In this document: positions 10,890 to 15,386 of the stretch, in pieces | Position numbering within the stretch: the first letter of the stretch is position 1 | Layout of the letters: each line of letters starts with the position of its first letter | Assembly: GCA_001791715.1 (NCBI GenBank) | Contig: MGFD01000033.1 | Location: 3,926-19,311 of the forward strand | Direction of reading: 5' to 3' | Length of the DNA: 15,386 nucleotides | From: Candidatus Uhrbacteria bacterium RIFOXYB2_FULL_45_11 | GTDB lineage: Bacteria > Patescibacteriota > Patescibacteriia > UBA9934 > GWF2-40-263 | Program-made: the position numbers and the translations under genes | Notes under the pieces: generated by a model | The model's database searches: none | What the model was told of the DNA's origin: nothing | The model's input: only the letters and a program-made list of their open reading frames with translations

Positions 10890-12530
10890 TCAGTCCTTTC
10901 CGCCCTTCTTCCCTACCGCCGCCTTCACAAACGCTTTAAACAACGGATGTGGACTGAGTGGTCTTGATTGAAACTCTGGATGAAATTGAACCCCAACAAA
11001 GAATGGATGATTCTTCAGCTCCACAATCTCCACCAAATCTTGTTCTGGGTTTACTCCCGAGATCACGAGCCCAGCCTTTTCTAACGCCTCGCGATATTCA
11101 TTATTGAATTCGTAGCGATGTCGATGGCGTTCATCGACCTGTGGCGCGCCGTACGCTTTTCGTGCCGTCGTGTTTGCCGCGAGTTTGCATGGATACGAAC
11201 CAAGACGCAACGTTCCGCCATAATTTCCCTCTTTGATCTTTTCATCTTGCCCAGGCAACAAATGAATCACAGGATGTTTTGTTTTTGGATTGATCTCTGT
11301 TGTGTTTGCATCCTTTAACTTCAAAACATTGCGAGCGTACTCAATCACCGCACATTGCATCCCATAACAAAGTCCAAGGTACGGAATCTTATTTTCACGA
11401 CAATAGCGAATCGCTTTAATCTTTCCCTCAATTCCGCGCGAACCAAATCCTCCCGGAATCACAACGCCGTCGAGGTCACTCAATTCTTTGAGCTTCGCCG
11501 GTGATTTCTCGTACGCTTCCGAATTTAGCCAGACTAACTTTGGTGTGCGACCATTCGCCCACGATGCATGTTTAATGGCTTCGATCACCGAAATGTATGC
11601 GTCCGAAAGTGTGAAGTCTCCGGTTGAGAAATATTTTCCAATGACACCAATCTTTACTTCCCCTTTTGTGTTTGCGATCGAAGTCAGTAATTTTTTCCAC
11701 TTCACCACTTTCTTTTCTGGCAATTCTTTCATGCCAAATGATTTTAAAATCTTTTCCCCGAACTTCTGTTGTTCAAACACGATCGGAATTTCATAGATCG
11801 ATTTTACATCCGGTGCTCCAATCACTTGATCCGCATGCACGTTTGAGAACATGGCGAGTTTTGCTTTACGAGGTTCATCAATCTGAAGTGTTGATCGAGC
11901 GATCACAAAGTCAGGATACAATCCTGCAGCCATCATGGTACGCACGGCTTGTTGTGTTGGTTTTGTTTTCATTTCTCCAAGCGTTCCTGGAACCGGCATG
12001 TAGCTTACAAGAATGTTTCGCACTTGATCCGGATACTTCATGCGCATCAATCGAGCGGCTTCCAAAAACAAAATATTTTCATATTCCCCAACCGTTCCGC
12101 CAATTTCAATCAAGGTAAAATCTGCATTTGCCCGCTCTGTTGCGTGCTCAATACGTTCAATCACTTCATTTGGAACATCTGGAACAACCTGAACGGTTCG
12201 TCCTCCATAACCAAGGTTGCGCTCGCGTTGAATCACCGATTGATACACACGACCTGTTGTCATGTAGTTGATCGATAAAATCGACGTTTCCAAAAAACGC
12301 TCATAGTTTCCAACATCTTGATCGCACTCATCCCCATCAACCGTCACAAAAACCTCCCCGTGTTCAACCGGATTCATGGTTCCTGCGTCCACGTTAATAT
12401 ACGGATCGATTTTAATCGCCGTTACTTTGTAACCCTTTTCTTGAAGAACTCGCCCGAGTGATGCTGTTGCTGCACCTTTTCCAACACCGGACATAACACC
12501 ACCAACAACGAATATGAATTTGTGAGACAT
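10890..12530 (-). CDS. pyrG: CTP synthase (glutamine-hydrolysing)
   Basis: Amidates UTP to CTP using ATP and glutamine, the last step of pyrimidine nucleotide synthesis. 546 aa, full length. Synthetase domain: GGVMSGVGKGAATASLG (10-26), KIDPYINVDAGTMNPVEHGE (40-59), GGTVGEYENILFLEAAR (144-160), KTKPTQQAVR (188-197). Glutaminase domain: PGGFGSRGIEGK (359-370), nucleophile C388 in GLCYGMQ, H517 and E519 in GVQFHPEF. The synthetase motifs differ from the common bacterial form (SGVGKGAATAS where E. coli-type enzymes have SSLGKGI), while catalytic residues are kept. It follows rplI, separated by that gene's terminator and a 103-base palindrome. No Shine-Dalgarno; the bases before ATG are a pyrimidine tract from the GTAGARA repeat. 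No convincing promoter seen. Confidence 0.97.
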   Translation of the reverse strand: MSHKFIFVVGGVMSGVGKGAATASLGRVLQEKGYKVTAIKIDPYINVDAGTMNPVEHGEVFVTVDGDECDQDVGNYERFLETSILSINYMTTGRVYQSVIQRERNLGYGGRTVQVVPDVPNEVIERIEHATERANADFTLIEIGGTVGEYENILFLEAARLMRMKYPDQVRNILVSYMPVPGTLGEMKTKPTQQAVRTMMAAGLYPDFVIARSTLQIDEPRKAKLAMFSNVHADQVIGAPDVKSIYEIPIVFEQQKFGEKILKSFGMKELPEKKVVKWKKLLTSIANTKGEVKIGVIGKYFSTGDFTLSDAYISVIEAIKHASWANGRTPKLVWLNSEAYEKSPAKLKELSDLDGVVIPGGFGSRGIEGKIKAIRYCRENKIPYLGLCYGMQCAVIEYARNVLKLKDANTTEINPKTKHPVIHLLPGQDEKIKEGNYGGTLRLGSYPCKLAANTTARKAYGAPQVDERHRHRYEFNNEYREALEKAGLVISGVNPEQDLVEIVELKNHPFFVGVQFHPEFQSRPLSPHPLFKAFVKAAVGKKGGKD

Positions 12531-12570
12531 AGGAGAAAAGTAGAAAGTAGAGAGTAGAAAGGAGGAAACG
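12531..12570. repeat. GTAGARA heptad repeat, copy 1
   Basis: On the plus strand AGGAGAAAA is followed by GTAGAAA-GTAGAGA-GTAGAAA-GG and AGGAAACG. It abuts the pyrG start codon, so its complement (CTTTCTACTTTTCTCC) is the sequence directly before the pyrG ATG. A second copy in opposite orientation lies at 13739-13779. Confidence 0.8.
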
Positions 12571-12585
12571 AGAATTAGGGAACGA

Positions 12586-12688
12586 GGGGTTTTTCAAATG
12601 CATTGGCGAGGACGCTTGCGGAGAGCTCGTCTGCGGTAGCTTGCCGAAGAGCGGACTTCTCCCGCAGCCAATGTATTTGAGCAACCCC
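12586..12688. repeat. Long palindrome in the pyrG leader
   Basis: Outer arms of 22 bases (12586-12607, 12667-12688) match at 19 positions. Inside are TGCGGAGA/TCTCCCGCA (12617-12624, 12658-12666, one bulge) and GTCTGC/GCGGAC around a small CGG/CCG stem. Almost the whole 103 bases can fold. Between the rplI terminator and pyrG. Confidence 0.8.
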
Positions 12689-12710
12689 GAGCGAATACAC
12701 GTGCAAACGA

Positions 12711-12734
12711 AAACAGAGTTAAAAAACTCTGTTT
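12711..12734 (-). terminator. Rho-independent terminator of rplI
   Basis: AAACAGAGTT/AACTCTGTTT, perfect 10-bp stem with a 4-base loop, five bases past the rplI stop; on the minus strand it runs into TTTTCG. Confidence 0.8.
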
Positions 12735-12739
12735 GGGGT

Positions 12740-13183
12740 TTAAACACCTTCGATGGTTAATCGAATTTCAGCTTCAAAATCATGCGGGAGCTCGATTGTG
12801 ATGGTCTTTGTACCAGGATTCTTGATTGGCTCAACAAGACTCACCATTTCTTCTTCGACATCAAATCCTGCTTTTTTTAAAGCTTTTGCAATGATCTTTT
12901 TTGTGACGGCTGCATAAAGCACACCGTCCTCATTTACTTTTTCTTCCACGGTGATTTCATAGCCATCGAGCTTCTCCGCGAGCTTGCCCGTGGCCGCAAT
13001 CACCTTTTGTGATTGTTTCTTTGCGATTGTTTCACGCTCTTTCATTTTTCGCAAAGCTTCTTCTGTTGCAGGAACAGCCAAGTTTTGCGGAAACAAAAAG
13101 TTTTGCGCGTGTCCATCAGAGACTTCCACAACCGTTCCCTCTTTTCCTAATGTTTGAACCGTTTCAAGAAGAATTACTTTCAT
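12740..13183 (-). CDS. rplI: 50S ribosomal protein L9
   Basis: L9 binds 23S rRNA near the L1 stalk base and reaches out to a neighbouring ribosome. 147 aa, normal length. N-domain MKVILLETVQTLGKEGTVVE with DGHAQNFLFPQNLAVPAT (23-40); a long connecting helix (about 41-75, KMKERETIAKKQSQKV); C-domain 76-147 with LYAAVTKKIIAKAL. L9 is reported missing from some Candidate Phyla Radiation lineages, so its presence limits placement. It starts 15 bases after the bcp stop, with a possible extended -10 at the junction (13193-13201). Own terminator at 12711-12734. No Shine-Dalgarno. Confidence 0.97.
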   Translation of the reverse strand: MKVILLETVQTLGKEGTVVEVSDGHAQNFLFPQNLAVPATEEALRKMKERETIAKKQSQKVIAATGKLAEKLDGYEITVEEKVNEDGVLYAAVTKKIIAKALKKAGFDVEEEMVSLVEPIKNPGTKTITIELPHDFEAEIRLTIEGV

Positions 13184-13192
13184 ATGGACGTC

Positions 13193-13201
13193 AGTATATC
13201 A
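13193..13201 (-). promoter_or_regulatory. Possible extended -10 for rplI overlapping the bcp stop
   Basis: Minus strand TGATATACT: the TGA is the bcp stop codon and TATACT (13198-13193) is a near-consensus -10 with the TG extension. Transcription would begin about 13186-13185, only 2-3 bases before the rplI ATG. No good -35 is seen, and co-transcription with bcp is equally possible. Confidence 0.4.
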
Positions 13202-13666
13202 CATGAGGACTTTCAGATCTGCAAGAACTTCCTCCACATGTTTCTCTGGCTTTACGTCTTCATAAATCTTTACGATTTTCCCTTTTGGATCGATCAGGAA
13301 TGACCATCGTTTGGTTCCCATGTATTCGCGACCCATAAACTTCTTCTTTCCCCAGACGCCGTAATCTTTAACAAGTGTCTTTTCTTCATCCGCAAGAAGC
13401 GTAAATGGGAGCTCATATTTGAGAGCAAACTTGGCATGACTTTTTGACGAATCAACGCTCGCCCCAAACACAACAAGACCGAGTTTCTTGAACTTTGGAA
13501 AATTGTCACGCATGGAACACGCTTCTTTTGTGCATCCCGGCGTGTCATCTTTTGGATAAAAATAAAGCAAAACCCATTTTCCCTTTTGATCTTTCAAAGA
13601 ATGAGGTTTCCCGAGCTGATCCAGTAATGAAAAATCCGGAGCTTTGTCGCCAAGTTTGAGTTTCAT
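13199..13666 (-). CDS. bcp: Thioredoxin-dependent peroxiredoxin, Bcp/PrxQ type
   Basis: Reduces hydrogen peroxide and organic hydroperoxides in the cytoplasm, with electrons from thioredoxin. 155 aa, normal length. N-terminal KLGDKAPDFSLLD, then YPKDDTPGCTKEAC with peroxidatic C45 and resolving C50, the atypical 2-Cys spacing of E. coli Bcp. Further conserved: FGASVDSSKSHAKFALKYELPFTLLAD (about 79-105), YGVWGKKKFMGREYMGTKRWSFLID (about 114-138). ATG at 13666 was chosen over 13711 because it matches the family start. Upstream of rplI (15-base gap). No Shine-Dalgarno; ATG follows a pyrimidine-rich stretch. No convincing promoter seen in 13667-13738. Confidence 0.95.
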   Translation of the reverse strand: MKLKLGDKAPDFSLLDQLGKPHSLKDQKGKWVLLYFYPKDDTPGCTKEACSMRDNFPKFKKLGLVVFGASVDSSKSHAKFALKYELPFTLLADEEKTLVKDYGVWGKKKFMGREYMGTKRWSFLIDPKGKIVKIYEDVKPEKHVEEVLADLKVLM

Positions 13667-13738
13667 AGGGAAAGAAAAAACAAGTGAATAAAAAGAAAAA
13701 GTAGTTTTCAAAAATAGAACATGAAATAAAACGAAAAA

Positions 13739-13779
13739 CGTTTCCTCCCCTTTCTACTTTCTACTCTCTACTTTCTCCT
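13739..13779. repeat. GTAGARA heptad repeat, copy 2 (inverted)
   Basis: Reverse complement reads AGGAGAAA, then GTAGAGA-GTAGAAA-GTAGAAA, then GGGGAGGAAACG. Same ends as copy 1 (12531-12570) with heptad order shuffled. The two inverted copies bracket bcp-rplI. Here it fills the gap between DUF378 and bcp. Confidence 0.8.
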
Positions 13780-13786
13780 TTTTTCC

Positions 13787-14002
13787 TTACTTACACATCT
13801 TACAAGACTTCTTTACAAGCATTGAGACGGCCGAGAGTCCAACCAAGATGTAAACAATCTTGACGACCATTGGCCATGCACCAAAGAGCACTTCAACAAG
13901 GTTCCAGTTAAACAAACCGACAAGACCCCAGTTGAGTCCACCAATGAGAACAAGTCCCCAAGCAACACAATGCATGTTGCATTTTTCACCTTTCATCATC
14001 AT
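13787..14002 (-). CDS. DUF378 family membrane protein
   Basis: 71 aa with two membrane helices: HCVAWGLVLIGGLNWGLVGLF (11-31) and MVVKIVYILVGLSAVSMLV (45-63). The GGLNWGLVGLFNWNLVE block is the DUF378 hallmark; function is unknown. The ends are Cys-rich (C8, C12 and the KKSCKMCK tail), which could bind metal; not all relatives show this. Three ATG codons in a row (14002, 13999, 13996) make the exact start uncertain. No Shine-Dalgarno; TTTTTTTCT precedes ATG. It stands alone, divergent from pgi. Confidence 0.9.
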   Translation of the reverse strand: MMMKGEKCNMHCVAWGLVLIGGLNWGLVGLFNWNLVEVLFGAWPMVVKIVYILVGLSAVSMLVKKSCKMCK

Positions 14003-14039
14003 AGAAAAAAATTACGGAATAAAACTTCAAACTAAAGAT

Positions 14040-14048
14040 ATTTTATCA
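14040..14048 (-). promoter_or_regulatory. Possible extended -10 for the DUF378 gene
   Basis: Minus strand TGATAAAAT (TG-N-TAAAAT) at 14048-14040; predicted start near 14033, leader about 31 bases. No good -35 is seen. Confidence 0.4.
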
Positions 14049-14129
14049 AGAAATCCCAAAGTCGTCGCGTACTGTGGATAAGTTTAAAGTCAAGAGAGGT
14101 GTGGAAAAGTTCCAAAGATCGAATATGCG

Positions 14130-14159
14130 TTCGCAGAATCAAAAGAAAAGCGGTAAGAT
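14130..14159 (+). promoter_or_regulatory. Possible promoter of pgi
   Basis: -35 TTCGCA (14130-14135), 18-bp spacer, -10 TAAGAT (14154-14159). Predicted start near 14166, leader about 14 bases before the ATG at 14180. Confidence 0.45.
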
Positions 14160-14179
14160 GTCACAAAATACTTTTTTCT

Positions 14180-15386
14180 ATGATCATCTCCACAAAAAAT
14201 TCAGGAATTTCTGCAAAAGAACTTGGGACTGCGGCAAAACAACTCGAATCATATCGGAGACATCTTGTCAGCGTTCAAGAAAAAGGCGGATTTGATGATC
14301 TTGAATGCTCGATCAATCTTCCATTTTCAACACATCTTGATGCAATTCTTGAAAAAGCAGGAGCGTATCGAACCAAGCAATTAAAAATGGTCGTTGTGAT
14401 TGGTATTGGCGGGTCAAATCTTGGGACACAGGCTGTTTATGACGCGCTTCCACAAAAAAGCGTCGAGATGTTGTTTCTCGATACAGTATCGAGCGCGCGT
14501 TTTTCTTTGGTTCTCGAAAAACTCACAAAACACCTTAAAAACAAAAAACAATTCCTGATCGTATCGATTAGCAAATCTGGTGGAACAACGGAGACAATGG
14601 CAAATACAGAGGCACTTTTGTCTGCGCTCAAAAAACCGTATGGCGATATTCGCGATCGTCTGGTCGTCATTAGCGATGACGGATCGAAGTTTTCAGAAGC
14701 GGCAAAGAAACAAAAAATCGATCACCTCGGAATGCAAACAAAGGTTGGTGGTCGATACAGTGTCTTTTCGGCCGTCGGACTTTTTCCACTTGCCGTTGCT
14801 GGATTTAATGTTCACAAACTTGTTGAGGGCGCACGGGCAGCTGTTGAAGACGGTCTCTTGGGTGACACCACACAAAATCACGCGCTTGTTTCTGCACATA
14901 CAACATATGCGCATGCAAAAAAAGGCCGATCCATTCACAACACGTTTCTTTTTGCCCCAGAACTTGAATCGCTCGGAAAATGGTATCGCCAACTCATGGG
15001 CGAAAGCATTGGAAAAGAAAAAGATCTTGATGGACGCATTGTGCATACCGGCATCACACCCATTGTTTCGATTGGCTCCACCGATTTGCATTCCATGGCT
15101 CAACTCTACTTTGGCGGACCCGATGATAAATTTACGAACATTGTTTCTGTTCAAGCCTCTGCACACGTTTCCATCCCGTCAAAACTTGTCTTTCCGAACA
15201 TGGTCGAGCATCTTCCAAGAAAATCACTCGATGAACTCATGTCCGCAATCGTGGGTGGCGTCACAGCGACCTATCAAAAACTCAAACAGCCATTCCTCTC
15301 GATCGAACTTGAGGCTGTTTCAGAAAAAGAGCTTGGGTATTATCTTCAATTTCGGATGGTGGAGATGATGTATCTTGCGCAGCTCA
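14180..15386 (+). CDS. pgi: Glucose-6-phosphate isomerase, C-terminus outside window
   Basis: Interconverts glucose 6-phosphate and fructose 6-phosphate in glycolysis/gluconeogenesis. 402 codons are present and the frame is open to the edge. Motifs: IGGSNLG (76-82), SISKSGGTTET (129-139, sugar-phosphate binding SIS domain), VGGRYSVFSAVGLFP (189-203), KWYRQLMGESIGKE (267-280, catalytic Glu 275), STDLHSM (300-306, H304 where many enzymes have NGQH). The domain spacing fits the shorter PGI type (about 430-450 aa), so perhaps only 30-50 residues are missing. ATG 14180 (MIISTKNSGIS) is the first in frame after the putative promoter; no Shine-Dalgarno, TTTTTTCT precedes ATG. Divergent from the DUF378 gene. 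Confidence 0.95.
   Translation, partial: MIISTKNSGISAKELGTAAKQLESYRRHLVSVQEKGGFDDLECSINLPFSTHLDAILEKAGAYRTKQLKMVVVIGIGGSNLGTQAVYDALPQKSVEMLFLDTVSSARFSLVLEKLTKHLKNKKQFLIVSISKSGGTTETMANTEALLSALKKPYGDIRDRLVVISDDGSKFSEAAKKQKIDHLGMQTKVGGRYSVFSAVGLFPLAVAGFNVHKLVEGARAAVEDGLLGDTTQNHALVSAHTTYAHAKKGRSIHNTFLFAPELESLGKWYRQLMGESIGKEKDLDGRIVHTGITPIVSIGSTDLHSMAQLYFGGPDDKFTNIVSVQASAHVSIPSKLVFPNMVEHLPRKSLDELMSAIVGGVTATYQKLKQPFLSIELEAVSEKELGYYLQFRMVEMMYLAQL

Noticed and set aside
13667..13711. Upstream start for the peroxiredoxin
   Set aside because: AT-rich noncoding-type sequence; the family start is MKLKLGDKAPDF at 13666.
12531..13779. Insertion sequence or composite transposon around bcp-rplI
   Set aside because: The flanking inverted copies are low-complexity heptads, no transposase is present and the cargo is housekeeping genes; kept only as a repeat finding.
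14073..14108. Replication origin
   Set aside because: Only two DnaA-like boxes, no AT-rich unwinding region beyond background, no dnaA/dnaN/rpmH context.
14580..15368. Long open frame on the plus strand overlapping pgi
   Set aside because: Different frame from the PGI motifs, which run unbroken through the region; its translation shows no domain and is His/Arg-rich as in shadow frames.

Overview
The window looks like part of a Candidate Phyla Radiation (Patescibacteria) genome, possibly of the Uhrbacteria/Magasanikbacteria type. This is inferred from small genes with short spacers, divergent versions of core enzymes (MurG, CTP synthase), a secreted protein with the 'PDEKTYYTWFPSFSAV…QLASYPL' repeat that I know from such genomes, and many intergenic palindromes. 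No 16S gene or phylogeny is available here, so the placement is tentative.

Layout. 1-1670 (minus) is the N-terminal ~60% of a type II (Ca2+-type) P-type ATPase, divergent from a plus-strand secreted repeat protein (1742-2836). 2900-3494 (minus) holds two tiny genes, a 51-aa double-CxxC protein and a 64-aa unknown, with a 104-bp palindrome between them. 3585-3659 (minus) is tRNA-Lys(TTT), behind a long structured leader and followed directly by a terminator. 3847-7753 (minus) is a compact cluster read in the order NifU-like Fe-S protein, 133-aa membrane protein, mraY, ftsW, murG, i.e. the lipid II synthesis and septal glycan polymerisation part of the dcw cluster without murD. 7903-8184 (minus) is rpmA (L27) with a near-consensus promoter.

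8342-10778 (minus) is a visibly different island: GC-rich, with strong Shine-Dalgarno sites (one is a 10-base match to the canonical anti-SD complement), bounded by terminators. It encodes two small multi-pass membrane proteins and a T4 Rnl1-like RNA ligase. 10890-13666 (minus) returns to housekeeping genes: pyrG, rplI (L9) and a Bcp peroxiredoxin, then a DUF378 membrane protein (13787-14002). 14180 to the end (plus) is pgi, cut by the window edge.

The most interesting features are: (1) the split in translation signals, since nearly all housekeeping genes lack a Shine-Dalgarno and often have a pyrimidine-rich tract before ATG, while the island genes have very strong ones; (2) the RNA ligase/membrane-protein island; (3) at least four long intergenic palindromes, two of which share a GATTACAGAT-type arm, one forming the tRNA-Lys leader and one the pyrG leader; (4) a palindrome inside the murG reading frame, plus loss of the usual GGH motif in that MurG. 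I see no CRISPR array, transposase, integrase or recognisable defence operon. No gene-free stretch exceeds about 210 bases.
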